Positions 26,903 to 38,980 of a DNA stretch of 64,000 nt are shown here, one piece after another (the stretch's first letter is position 1; the number at the start of each line of letters is the position of its first letter). A program made the translations under genes and the position numbers. The stretch lies in assembly GCF_012273895.1 (NCBI RefSeq), contig NC_052105.1, forward strand, positions 248,001 to 312,000, written 5' to 3'. This DNA is from Zerene cesonia (lineage: Eukaryota; Arthropoda; Insecta; Lepidoptera; Pieridae). The notes under the pieces are model-generated. The model saw only the letters and a list, made by a program, of their open reading frames with translations. It searched no databases and was not told the DNA's origin.

Positions 26903-27383
26903 TGTAACAATATTTCCTAAAAGCCTTTGATTACGCCATGTTATATATCACAATAATCCATCACAATATTTTTTTAAACGACAAAAAATGACTCTGTCTA
27001 GTTTTCAAAGTAATGCACAATCTTTTATATATGGAATAATAATTATTTTAAGGCCTGCCTCCCAGTTTAGAGCCCCATAAGCTCCATAATCTAATATCTA
27101 TGACGTGAATGCGCTTTTCAGTGCAGTGCTTTGAAGCTCGCGCCCCAGTGCTCCCATTGAGTCGGCTTTGAAGCGCCTTGTTCCACGAGTTCCAACTGAT
27201 TGTTCGTGATTTGTTTGCTTTCGTGTTTTCCGTTTGAGCGACACTTTGATACGGGATTAGATCACCTATTCACGTTGGGATATAGGCTAGATTTGAACAA
27301 TAGGAGATGTTAAGCGAGTACAGAGGCGGATTGCTTTAGGTGTATGTTTTTTTAGTATGTGTCTAATAGTATTAAACTTTATA

Positions 27384-27521
27384 AAGGATTTTAAACGCGA
27401 TTTATTCATCATATTATTCACGGGGAGACTCTCCGTCTCAGTCTCCCCGCCCCACGCTTGCTGTAGTGTTCGAAACGTCGAGTTGAATAATATAATGAAT
27501 TAATCGGGTTTAAAATTCCTT
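27384..27521. repeat. Long palindrome with nested GC-rich hairpin
   Basis: Arms 27384-27420 and 27484-27521 are imperfect inverted repeats (GATTTATTCATCATATTATTCA against TGAATAATATAATGAATTAATC, shared core). Inside the left half is a perfect 10-base hairpin, CGGGGAGACT (27421-27430) with AGTCTCCCCG (27440-27449). Probably a small palindromic transposon remnant. Confidence 0.6.
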
Positions 27522-28663
27522 AAAAAGTCTTTAATTTTTAAATGCATAATTTATACTCGCGTAAAATCAAACACAACAAAATTCTAAAACTTAGTACTTT
27601 CAACATTACTGTCACGGCATAACGTAATAATATGTAGATACCTTATTTATTTTCCGTATCTTTTTCATTCTGGAACAGCGAAAATAACTATAGTTTTAGT
27701 GAAATTATATACACGATAAGATTAAAAGCGAAACATATTGTATTCAATTGAGATGTCGTATCAAAAATATAATACTCTAGCCAAGAAACAATTGTCGTTT
27801 TTTGTTTTATATTTACTTACGTGTCATGGAAATGTATTATTTATGGAGCATTTATCAAAATTGAAGAAAGCTTTTTCTGACACTCTCCGTAATAAGTGTC
27901 ATTGAGCTGTCACTGTCAGTCTGACTCTTGACAGTATGTTGACAGATTAAAAATGTTATCTTAGTTCATCTGAAAAAAACATTACTGATACTTCCTTACT
28001 TTTCATTTTATGTGAATAAATAAACTAAGTGAATTTCGTCTTCTCGTGGATATTAAGGCATTAATGGCATTGCATTTATTTATAATTTTCTAAACGTTTG
28101 GAACACTTTAAAACATTGAAAACACAATTACTTAAAACCTAGCGTAACAATATTAAGAAGAAACACAACACTAAATGGATTTTTATAAATTCTTTCATTG
28201 CTATATCATATATTTAATTACCTTGCACTGTTGCTTTTCCTCAACACAATATAATTTAAAATAAACACGGGATTTATTTACAAAAATTTCATCCTGCACA
28301 TTTTTGTACGGAAGATTTTTAATTTTACTATTTTGAGAGCAGGGCCAAAGTCTTTTGTACGGGGTTTCGGCAAAAATGCAGGTATTGTTATTTTTCATTA
28401 CAACTTAGGAAGCACACAATGCGGTTGTATTTCGAAGACAGCTTGCTTTTAGTGTGCGGGAAGATTAAATTCAGTAAAATATTATGTGGTATTTATCTTT
28501 CCGCGACTTTCAGTGAATGGCTTCGTGTAATTTAATGAAGTTCAAACGATTTCTTATTGTTGCCTTAGCGAGGAACATAGAAATAAATATTACGCAATAA
28601 AAACGAGTTGTTTTCGTATCAAAAATTCTTAGTAAGTTTTTATTTTATTATTAAAATCATTTA
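27522..28663. other. Non-coding AT-rich DNA
   Basis: No supported feature. The 28201-28398 minus-strand frame is not recognised. Confidence 0.55.
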
Positions 28664-28879
28664 TCACACTACACACTAATATTATAGATGTGAAAGTTTG
28701 TTTGTTTGGATGTTTGTTCGTCAATCACGCTGAAACTACTGAACGGATTGAAATGAAATTTTGTATATAGACAGGGTATGCGTTGACTCGAGTCATAGGA
28801 TAGTTATCCCGAATAAATGCACTAGTGGGATAAAACAGGAATCTTTAGAAGTCCGAGCGGAGCGTGGACGAGCATCTAG
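28664..28879 (+). mobile_element. Helitron-like element, second subfamily
   Basis: A|TCACACTACACACTAATAT to CTAG|T. The body has CACGCTGAAACTACTGAACG and GGGATAAAACAGG. Relatives are at 39455-39631 (minus) and 53098-53290. Confidence 0.75.
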
Positions 28880-28957
28880 TATGTAATAAAATAAATGTTA
28901 GAACTTATCTCAAATCCAACAAACTACAGCTTTATAATACTAGTAGAGATTTAATAG

Positions 28958-29149
28958 TTTGTCCGGACCGCTTGTCCCACCCCCTACAGGACGGGAGGAA
29001 GTTAATAAAATTATAATTTTACCCGGTCAAGCAGTGTCCGGTAATTACGTCATCCGGGTAACAACCGGGTATGGTGATGGCGACTTCAAAGGGATAGCAC
29101 GACGTTACATGGGACTAATTAAATATCGTCTTTATTATGTTGATACAAG
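28958..29149 (+). other. Unrecognised open segment ending in a splice-donor consensus
   Basis: About 190 bases of raised GC stay open (LSGPLVPPPTGREEVNK at the start) and end ACAAG|GTAAT at a canonical-looking donor. There is no ATG start, the acceptor (TTTAATAG) is weak, and no domain is recognised. It could be an exon of an unseen gene or a repeat. Confidence 0.2.
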
Positions 29150-30398
29150 GTAATAAAATCGATCGTATCTGTTAATTATTTGTTTTTATTTTATTTAAAA
29201 CTTCTTTGTTATAAAGTAGATACTGTGGATACGTGTATAAAGAATTAGTTAAAAAATTGGGCAGATACTAAATATGTTATTTTGAATGTAATGAATCTGT
29301 GAAAGTATAGATTTTTATCGGTTGTAAATATAAAATGGCATTTGATTATTACTTTAATAGAATATGCTGGTTAGGAAAATAAAAACGCAGGAAACGAAAT
29401 ATGTCATATTATAAAATAGAATTTACAAGGTAGCTTAAAAAGTACGGAACTATATCGATTTACAATTTCTTTTCTTACTCAAGCAGCATGTTCGTAAAGT
29501 ACATAAAAATCAGCACAAATGCAATAACACCGCAGACTTAAACGTTATACGATTTAAAATCGCTACCTGTTCCCCGCTATGAGAATTTCTTAAAACAACA
29601 AACATTCCCATTTTGAAATGAAATGAAGCACAAAATATACACGTCAGCGTTGACTTACGATAGCATCGAATGCGCTATTTTCAACTTTCATTAAAAACTA
29701 CAACATTTATTTTGTTGAGAACGGAAAAAACATAAATTCAATGTTCATTTGGAGTTGGATTGCATTTATATTGATAAAACTTTGTTCGGCAAGAGATATT
29801 GTCAGAGTGCTGACGCGCTTTCAGCGGGTGCATTATTTTGTGAAATAGCGGTGGGTGCGAAGTTATGAACATTTTATAAAATTATTAATATTACTGTGAG
29901 CGAAGAGTTATAGAAAATAACTTAATTTGGGCCTTGAAATACAACTCCATTATGGAGCTTATGAGATTTACGGTGCGTGTAACTTATGTAACGCTATATT
30001 TAATGTTTAAATAGGTTCACATTGGCAAAATATAGCAAGAGGGAAGTAAGAAATAAAGTATGTGTTTCATCTTTAGGCTTCTAAACAGTCTCTAAATTAA
30101 TTTTAGAAACTATTGCACGATGTATCATATATGCAAAAGCTTCAGCGTTTAGCAAATAAATCTAGAGGCAAGATAAAGGTCTAAACATCTGACCTACTTT
30201 TTGTAAGAATATCTTGGATCTAGATCTCTTTTTACGATAAGTTATACAGATAGTACATGCTTAAGGACCTAATATTTTCAGAGAACATAATAAAATTCAC
30301 CCGAATCACTCGGGGAAAAGAAATTGCCCGTATATATGTACCTAAACTTAATTTCCTATACAAGACAGTGAGTGAAGTAGTTGGTGCTGTGGTCGTTT
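29150..30398. other. Non-coding AT-rich DNA
   Basis: No repeat or gene recognised. Confidence 0.55.
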
Positions 30399-30515
30399 AT
30401 TTATTTTTCTTTTTTTTATGTAGCGCCGCTAACTGGTAACTGAGCTGGTAGTTTGTCTGATGGTAAGCAATCACCACCGTCTATGAGCGTTTGCAGAGGT
30501 GGGCTCGCATATTTA
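30399..30515 (-). repeat. Diverged 46370-family SINE fragment, minus orientation
   Basis: T-rich run, then GTCTGATGGTAAGCAATCAC and CTATGAGCGTTTGCAGAGG. It lies next to the full SINE at 30546. Confidence 0.55.
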
Positions 30516-30545
30516 TAAATGTTTATATTATCATTATTTAGTTGT

Positions 30546-30849
30546 AAAAAGTGTTGGCTCGGAGGTGAGGACCTCGCACTTTAAATTCGGTTTCGAGACA
30601 GGGCGAGCGTGCAAGAAAAAAATTGACTTTTCAACTTACCTGTACATGTGGATAACATCACCACTACTCAAAAACGGTTATAACAACGTGAGGAAGCCGA
30701 TATGTCCGAGGATCAAACGTTCGACGACAAGTGACATCCGCCAACCCGCTTGGGCAGTGTGGTGGATTATAGCCTTAACCCTCATAGGCCTGTGTCCCAG
30801 CACTGGGATATTCCCATGTATGTATGGACTGATGATGATGATGATGATG
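30546..30849 (+). mobile_element. Full-length GATGAT-tail SINE with target-site duplication
   Basis: Runs from the tRNA-like head (GTTGGCTCGGAGGTGAGG, B-box-like GGTTTCGAGAC) to a GATGAT tail. A 10-base direct repeat, ATTTAGTTGT, flanks it at 30536-30545 and 30850-30859, the mark of retroposition. Confidence 0.85.
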
Positions 30850-31638
30850 ATTTAGTTGTTACAGTTTGAAGATACTGACGGAGGACAGAATCTGCAAACT
30901 GAACTCGATTATTTGGTTTTTTATTGCACCCAAATTTAAATAACGACGATATTACCTAGTAATAAACTAAACTCAAAATATAATAGGCTTCCCTATATAA
31001 ATAGGGAACTCTCAAAAAGCACCTGCCCTTACTACATAAATATTTTAACAGGCATGTGAAGCTGTATTTTACTGTGTTCTCGAATGTTCGATTACCCGAT
31101 AAACGCCCGAATTCGACTTGTATTGCGAACAATCTATTGTTTTACGAATTCCGATAAAAACTATCCTTTGTTCTGGAACGTAATATTTCCTTAACTTCGC
31201 TGTTTATAAATAGTTAGGAATGGATTCGTAACAATTAACTGCGTTTGTGAGGTGAATTTCAAAATAGTTTTTTTTTAATATAGCGTATCATTAATGTGTC
31301 TACATTGAGACTAAAATCTTTTATATAGGAGTATTATGCTTGAAATATATACTATCCAAAGTAATTATAAAATAATCCACTTAAAATATACTACTACTAC
31401 TACTTTTGACTGCATAAATAAAGGAAAGGTCTAAGTTATTATGGACTTATTTTTACACCAATATACTGTTATTTAAGTGGTCCTCAATGATGCACGCACA
31501 CATGTATACAATCAACGGTCTCTGCTGTCGGTACACAAGCTGCACACATACACATTACACGCGTAGATTTCATACTCAGAAATAAGAATATGCGATTTAC
31601 TAATCCTAATGCCCTACTTTCTATCCTATCCCATCGTA

Positions 31639-31848
31639 TCCTACTAATATTATAAATGCGAAAGCTTATGAGGATGGATGTATGCGTATGTGTATGTTTG
31701 TTATTCTTTCACGCAAAAAAGAACTGAACCGATTGCAATAAAATTTAGTACGTAGATAGCTGGATAACTGGAATAACATATAGGCATCTTTTAATACCGA
31801 TTTTCTTACGGGATACGTACTTACGCGGGTGAAACAGTGCACAGCTAG
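31639..31848 (+). mobile_element. Helitron-like element, same family, 3' hairpin damaged
   Basis: A|TCCTACTAATATTATAAA at the start, CTAG|T at the end. The CCGCGG part of the 3' hairpin is deleted (GAAACAGTGCACAG). Confidence 0.85.
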
Positions 31849-31902
31849 TAACTAATACATTATTTTATGTATCATATCCTTTAATGCATTGTGCACACAG
31901 TA

Positions 31903-31985
31903 TTAATGGGACTAAATGAGGTTAAAATGTGCTTTATGTACTAAGGCATTATTTAACACATTTTAACCTCATTTAGCCCGATTAA
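31903..31985. repeat. 29-base inverted repeat with 25-base loop
   Basis: 31903-31931 (CTAAATGAGGTTAAAATGTG at its 3' part) pairs with 31957-31985 at 27 of 29 positions. Size and shape would suit a small-RNA precursor or a palindromic transposon remnant. No known microRNA is recognised. Confidence 0.6.
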
Positions 31986-32199
31986 CACCTAAATTAAACT
32001 GTCCCACAGCACATTCCTAATTTCAAGAGCGGAAACTCATCAAATATATATCGACACAAATGCTACGTAGAAATAATAAAGCAAACAATAACCGTAACAA
32101 TGGCGCTCCAGCGGCATGAAAACACATTGAGATCGTCACAAAAAGCGTAGTCAGCGTTACACGAATAATTCTTTGTTAAATAATTAATCTTCGATAAGC

Positions 32200-32300
32200 G
32201 ACACAGCTGACGCGCGAAGTCGACAAAGTGGTGACGTCATAACCCGTCCGCCGCCGCCCTGTTTAGAATGCAATTAGTATTGTTGTCGCGACACAAACGA
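32200..32300. promoter_or_regulatory. GC-richer segment with a full CRE palindrome
   Basis: TGACGTCA lies at 32232-32239, between CAGCTGACGCGCGAAG and CCGTCCGCCGCCGCCCTG. The GC content stands out from both flanks. No repeat copy is seen in the window, so a regulatory element is plausible. Confidence 0.3.
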
Positions 32301-33007
32301 CCCTTGATAGCAAATTAACTTTGATACGCGGTGCTTGTATTGCAAAGGTTCATTAATCGTGTGATGCTTTGGCGCGTTTTTGTTTGTGTCAAGTGCTTAA
32401 GCAATATTGACGGGAAACAGTGAGAACATGGAATTTAAAAACAAGATCAAGAATATTGGAATAACAATGCAATATGCATGCCTAAAGTGGATATACTTTC
32501 ACATTGACAAATTTTGATACGCTATAAATAAATATATAACTTGAAGATAAACCATCAAATCCCAAATCGCTAAACAAGCAATTCACGCTAACACGAAATT
32601 TTAAATCACCTAGAAAAGCACTAATAAACATCACATACCGCTACGTGATGGGATCTGAACGTGCCAATAAAAGTGCGAAGACCGGTCACCAATCATTTCA
32701 TTGGATATCAATTCGTTAATTGTCAGCTATTTCGGTCATGTGACGGGTACAATTGTCGCTCGAACGCTATCGGTGACGGGTTAGCGCTTACTTCTCTGAC
32801 AGTTGGGTTTGCGAAAAGCTGCCTACTGTTGTTTCAATTTCTGTTTCAAGTTTGATGGATTTAAGGGTTGACGGAGATTGTATCTTGCTGATGAATTTTC
32901 ATTCGAGCTTGTTTTTAATTGATTGCTGTGGGGCGGAACGTTTCGGTTGCGGTTATTAAATGGTGATACAATTCTCGATTATATTAATGATGTGGTTTGG
33001 TGATTTT

Positions 33008-33225
33008 TTTAGTTTTAGAGCATTCATATGCTTTATAAATATTTTTTTTGTGAAATTCTCACGATAATCATCTTAATAGACGGCGTGGGATGTCCCTTAA
33101 ACATATGAAACCCGAAGAGTAGAAAAAATTACATTGCTGAGGTTGTACTACGAGTGGCCGAAAGGATAGGCGTTGCTACGGTTTGGCAAGTGACGCGTAT
33201 TCGAATCCCGCCTCGAATATGGTAA
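33008..33225 (+). mobile_element. Mirrored tRNA-like element, degraded
   Basis: Reverse tail (TTTAGTTTTAGAGCATT), then linker (AACCCGAAGAGTAGAAAAAA), then forward tRNA-like half (GTGGCCGAAAGGATAGGCG, TTCGAATCCCGCC). Same order as 54247-54490. Confidence 0.65.
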
Positions 33226-34060
33226 AATATTATAATTGAATGGAAATTGTATACAAGCAGAACTGAAGTTTCTAGGTTATTTGATAAATCAAAATAACGA
33301 ACTTGCAATCATATAAATGAACATGTCAATTTATTAAAAATAACTAGAACGTTCCCTGTTTATATTTCCATTAACTTTGAGAAGTACACCATCCCTGCAG
33401 CGGCATACTTAAAAACTTTTAACATAAAATAATTTCAGGCTCTTGTAATTTCTGACTGAGAGTAGGGCAAACATTTATATTACAAATTTTTGTATACTTT
33501 ACCGTTTATAACACTTTCATACGGTTATGTTATTTTTATTTTAATTATGCCTGAGAGCTCCGAATAAATACCATTGTGAGACTCGACCTAATGTTGTTTT
33601 CTCAAGCTTTGGCAAAATTCCAAAATAGTTAGCGAATAACACTAAATAACATCTACTTTTATTTTAATAATTTACTGAAATAGCGCGTTTGAGGGAGTTT
33701 CGCGCAAAGAATTGGGTAGAATAGACTCTAATTAAGCCCTAAAGAGTATAACCGCCGCTTAAAACTTTCGTGAAATGCTAATGATAAAACGATAATGCTC
33801 TCTACCCGACTGTAATTTTTAAATAACATTTTCAGTATTATTAATCAAATATTTCAATTTTGTTTGTTTTATAAAGCAAACGCTGCGATGGATGTTTGTT
33901 TGCAATAAAACTATATTTTTCTCGAATATTCGAGACGTTATGCCTATATAAGTTATTATATTGCATCAATTATCTACACATCATATTGCATATTGAATTT
34001 CATCATAATTGCCCTGAACCCGACAATTACAGATTAACAACTTAATAACATCAGAACATA

Positions 34061-34160
34061 AGCAGTGGTGGATCAGTGGTGAAGACCTCGGACTTAAAAT
34101 CGATTAGACGGAGTTCGAGACCAGACGAGCGTGCAAGAAATAAATTGATTTTTCGTCGGT
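34061..34160 (+). mobile_element. Head fragment of the GATGAT-tail SINE
   Basis: Keeps the A-box-like GGATCAGTGGTGAAG and B-box-like GAGTTCGAGACC, then breaks off after GCAAGAAATAAATTG. The 3' body is lost. Confidence 0.75.
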
Positions 34161-34373
34161 CGTGTTGTCCGAGTTAACATTGGTCTTATGATTTATGTCT
34201 TGTTTTGTTATTATTAATGTGCATTTTACATGTGTATTCAGTTAACTGGCTCCACTTTTAATACTTTATTAGATCTAGTGAAGTGAATGCTTTTGCTTAG
34301 AAAATATAAAACTCAAAATTTGGTATTGTTCTGATAATTTGAAAGTGGTCTGGTGTCTTGTAAAAAACAATAA

Positions 34374-34730
34374 TCCCTACTAATATTATAAATGCGAAAG
34401 TAACTCTGTCTGTCTGTTACGTTTTCACGCCTAAACCACTGATTCAATTTTGACAAAATTTGGTATGAATATAGAACTAAACTTGGGAAAGGATATAGGA
34501 TACTTTTTATCGCGAAAAAAAGAGTAGAAAGTGTTGAAAGAAGGGATGAAACTTTGTATGAAAGTTCATTTTTGTCAAACCCATGTTGATGAAACTTGGT
34601 ATGAAGATGGAGTTAAGCGTGGGAAAGAACAAACCATACTTTTTAATGCGAAGAAAATACTCCTTACCATGTAGCGCGATATAAGCGAATTCTAGCGGAG
34701 CCGCGGGCGGAGCTGCGGGTGAAAAGCTAG
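34374..34730 (+). mobile_element. Helitron-like element, longer subfamily
   Basis: A|TCCCTACTAATATTATAAA to AAAAGCTAG|T. The middle contains a partial internal repeat (AAATTTGGTATGAATATA and GAAACTTGGTATGAAGATGG). Confidence 0.8.
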
Positions 34731-35260
34731 TTCATTATATTTTTCTCTCGGATATATTTATTTATAAATTGCAAATACTTGCATTCATAATGTTTTTGAT
34801 TCAATTAACCGAAATATCGGAAAACATCTCATCATAATTTTATTAATCCGATCAGCTTATTATGATTAATAATTACTAATTAAAAATATTAAATTGTTAT
34901 GAAAACAATTCATTTATAATAAATCCGTTACACCGAATAACATTAAATCTATGTGATACAAGCTAAAAAATCACTCCAACGTTGGAACCTGCGAAAATTT
35001 GCAAGTCCGCAAGTCACGACGTGTTGTTCAGGGCTAAGTCGTGACAGATGTCAGTGATCATGCCACTATGTGAAATGACAGGACAATTCGTGCGGTGTCA
35101 GACCGGCCTCGGCTGCGGCAGTGACAGGCTACGAGCCGCCGCTTCGCTCAGCGGATGCTTTCAAACAATGTTTGTGAGATTTGAATGCCTTGGGTGACCT
35201 ATTTTGGTTATGTATGGTGATTGGTATTTGTTATGGTTTGTATCAAAAGTTAGTTGTAGT

Positions 35261-35402
35261 GTGGAGCGGTGGGCCGCCTGATGGTAAGCGCTACCGTTGA
35301 GATAAAAGATTTGGAAAGGCGTAAGGTTATTTGCAGAATGTACACCTATATAATAGAATTGACCACTTTTAATAGAAAGGGATAAAGAAAGGATTGACCT
35401 TT
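35261..35402 (-). repeat. Degraded SINE-like fragment (46370 family)
   Basis: Retains GGGCCGCCTGATGGTAAGCG and a diverged AGGCGTAAGG segment. Confidence 0.65.
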
Positions 35403-37537
35403 AAAATTAAGAAACAACAAATTTATTTAAAAAATCAACCTGCTTTGCTTAGGTAATTAAACAAAAAGCTTATTTTTTTTTTCATTTTTATAAGGCAATT
35501 ATATCGGATCATGATCTTAATACGTTATAGAATATCAAAAATTTTCACATCACACATATATACGTATAAATGTCATCGTGTGTATATATTACGACAGTAT
35601 ATTTTCCTATTTTACTGATTTTAAGCTGGATGGGAATTTTGGTCTGATCTGTCCGAACACTATTAGCAAAAAGTAATAAAGTTTCTGCCAATTCCATCGA
35701 GAGCGGATCATATTCTAGAAGCATCTCTGCCATTTGTCTGACGGCCCAAATAAATAAATGACGATTGTTTTTACATCAAAACAAAATTTGGATGTTCAAA
35801 AGGGGAAATGAAGGACTACTGTTGCATTTCAGTTAGGAAAAAATGTATAAATTTACAAAGGAACGATTTTAAATAATTCATTAACACACACATTTCCTAT
35901 ATTCTAGCATATCAGCTGAATGTTACAGATTATCTTGTCAAATAAATGCAAGTAACAGGAAATTCACAAAGGCAGTAATGAGAAGGTGGATCCACAAACA
36001 TGCGGGCGGAACGTTTAGCGATACAAAACTGTTTACAGTTCATTCAAAGGGTTTTTATCAGTAGTAATTTAACTACAGGTTCGGTTGAATGGTTACACGA
36101 AACATGATACGTATGGAGGTAACGATTATTGTTTATATAAACTAATATTTTAACGATTAATTACTATGGACTAATTTTATGGCCATGGGATCTATTTCAT
36201 TTGATTTTTTATTTATGATGCAGAAAGGTATATAACTAAAAACATGCTTGAAGCATAGAACCGACTCAATTCTCTTCAAAGACTCTTGCTCTAATACCAA
36301 CTGGAAGTAATCAGGATAATAAGATAAGATAAGAAATAATTGTATTGTCACCGATACTTGATACAAAGTATGAATTAAATATGTTCCTTTAAAGTGAAAT
36401 CAAATCTAGAGGAGGTTATTACAACCCAACAAACTTATAGGCGAAGCTAATGAAAGCGTATTAAAAAGAGAACTCTATAATCGTTGCTGGGTTTTATACT
36501 ATTATTTCACACTGGAAACAAATCATTTATATAGTCATATATAATAAAAATAAAAAATACAACAATTGAAAAAAATATTAAAGTTAAATATGCACCTTAA
36601 TAGATAAAAAATTATCTTAAATACACTTAGATGAGGTGAGGTTCACACGATGTAATAAATGTGTGATTCACTTATCACACATTTACTTCGACGTGCGATA
36701 ATTTCAAAAACGTTTTAAAATTTTTAACCTAACAAAATGTAAAAAAAGTAATATCGTCACCTAAAACCAACTGATAAAAGCCCTTGGCTTTTCGTTGGGT
36801 ATTTCAAAACGTTATACAATTTTAAAAGAACTCAATTCCATTCACCGAAAGTCGTTATTGGCTTAGCTTCTGCTTCGCCGATTTTATTTTTATTTGGTGA
36901 ATGCAGTTCGTTCTAGTAAGGCTAGTAATTGAGGGTCGATGAACCGTCGGTGTCTTTGATTTTCTTTTAGGGTTCCGTAAGCCGTCAGTTAACTCAACGT
37001 GACAGGCAAACTTCTGTCCATAAATTTACTCGTTTAGCTCGTTATTTCGGTAAATTTAACAGAACTCGTTTCCTGAAAATAGTTCGAAATGCGCATACGA
37101 TTATCATAATTAACAGAAAATGTTTCTGATATGGAATATTCAGTACTATTAAAGCTAATTATATGTATAATTACCTTATCAGCGCTATTAAATTCAGTGG
37201 CGACTATGATTGTAATCATAACAATTATACTTGGAAACTATTTTCCTTGCACTGGCTTACGTAATACTATACGACAATAGTGGTTTCTTGTTTGTTTTTA
37301 AAATGTATTTTTACTCTTTTCTGTAAGAAACATGGTGTTTATTTATTAATTCATTTTTATTTATTATAAGGTACTCTACTGCTAGTGATACAATCTTCGA
37401 AATCAATTGATAGTTATATAGATATGTTAATCAAAATAATTCAATTTAGGACTATAATAAAATATTTTTATCTAATTCTGGTGAAATACATTTCATCCTA
37501 CTTGCCTTACCAATTCAATTGTATCCACAAAACACAC
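35403..37537. other. Non-coding DNA
   Basis: Only the small hairpin at 36657-36684 stands out. A GGGTTCCGTA repeat-terminus-like string occurs at about 36971. Confidence 0.5.
36657..36684. repeat. Perfect 11-base hairpin
   Basis: AAATGTGTGAT and ATCACACATTT separated by six bases. Confidence 0.7.
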
Positions 37538-37540
37538 ATA

Positions 37541-37571
<31 letters not shown>

Positions 37572-37690
37572 GCCCGTCAGGTCACAGGGACACAGGACTC
37601 TTATCCTCCACAAGTCACCACGCTGGCCAAGTGCAAGTTTGCAGATGTCACATATCGTTGAAATTTTGTTTCTTCAAGAAACAACGGTGC
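37538..37690 (-). mobile_element. GATGAT-tail SINE fragment, reverse orientation
   Basis: (CAT)n at 37541-37570 is followed by reverse-complement body pieces (GGGACACAGG, ACCACGCTGGCCAAGTGC). The His-rich frame here is a by-product. Confidence 0.7.
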
Positions 37691-38170
37691 GTACGGTCGA
37701 CGCATGAAGTAAAGTCATTCTTTAACATTTTTATTTCGAAGTTTCGTCTAATTAGATAATAATTAGCGGAAACACGACAGCCACACGCCTTATTCCGTGA
37801 TCAAGTGAAACATGAGATTTTCATATTGTCAGTTCGGCCCAACGCAGTCCTGGCAACTTTTTTATCATTCCTCTTTGGCCTGACGTTTGCTGGTCTTACT
37901 TGTGATTGATTGCATCTCGAACGAGTCGGGGTTTTGTTACCTTTTCGTCTGTTTTATCGTATTTTACTTTAACATTTTCGTTACAGCGAATTCCTTCAGT
38001 TTGATTTCTTATTCGTGCTCCGTTACGTTTCGAAGATTTATAATTTGAACGTATTCTTAAAAGTATAGGATGATTTCAACAAAAAACGTTACCTGTGTTT
38101 ATTTATCTAAGATAAAAAACCCGTTTATTGACAGAACCTCCATTATCTTGTCAGTCTTTTTTGCTTACCT

Positions 38171-38260
38171 ACATTCTTACTAATGTTATAAATGTGAAAA
38201 TAACTGTCTGTCTGTCTGTCTGTATATTCTTCGAGCCTAATTCACTAACGCTTGTCTCAG
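38171..38260 (+). repeat. 5' fragment of a Helitron-like element with (TCTG)n
   Basis: CTTACTAATGTTATAAATGT, then about five CTGT units at 38203-38222. Confidence 0.5.
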
Positions 38261-38863
38261 AAATCTCACGAGATTATTATTATTAACATGATAGTTTTGA
38301 TCATTTATAGTGTGAGTTGTAAAATTCTTTGATACTTATTTAAAATATTATGTAGTGCTGTGATAATGTTATTGAATTATAAAATAATTTACATAAACAA
38401 AGTTTGTACGATACTCAAAAGCCAGTACAAAGAATATGTAAAGTGAGGCAAAATCATTAAAGCAGATTAAGTAGTTTGGTTTCTAAAAAACTAATTAGTG
38501 ACGATGAGAGAAAAATATTCAGAGAATTTCAACATCGCGTCATGTCCAACTTCGAATGCAAATGAAATCTAAAGACAGCCGCTTAGTAAACTGAATGAAT
38601 AAAGCACTTCAAACCTTTACAATTTAATAATACTCGAAGCGTTTGATACATTATTTATAACATAAAAAGTTAAGTGGAGATATGTTGAATATTTCATAAC
38701 CAAATATCCAAGTATTCAAGGACATTGAAATTAATATTACAAGGAGGGAAGTAAAAGCATTCGCAAGTAAATATTTATATCCATACACATCAAGAAATGG
38801 AGTGGCCCCTTAATTTATTTATAACACGATTTCTCAAGGTCATCTCCGTGTGGGATGACGAAA

Positions 38864-38889
38864 TCTTATACCTTTAAACGAGCAATTCT

Positions 38890-38980
<91 letters not shown>

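Noticed and set aside
30499..30855. 118-codon plus-strand frame
   Set aside because: It is the GATGAT-tail SINE; the terminal methionine run comes from the tail.
37385..37759. 124-codon frame and overlapping His-rich frame
   Set aside because: Both read through the (CAT)n tail of a reverse SINE.
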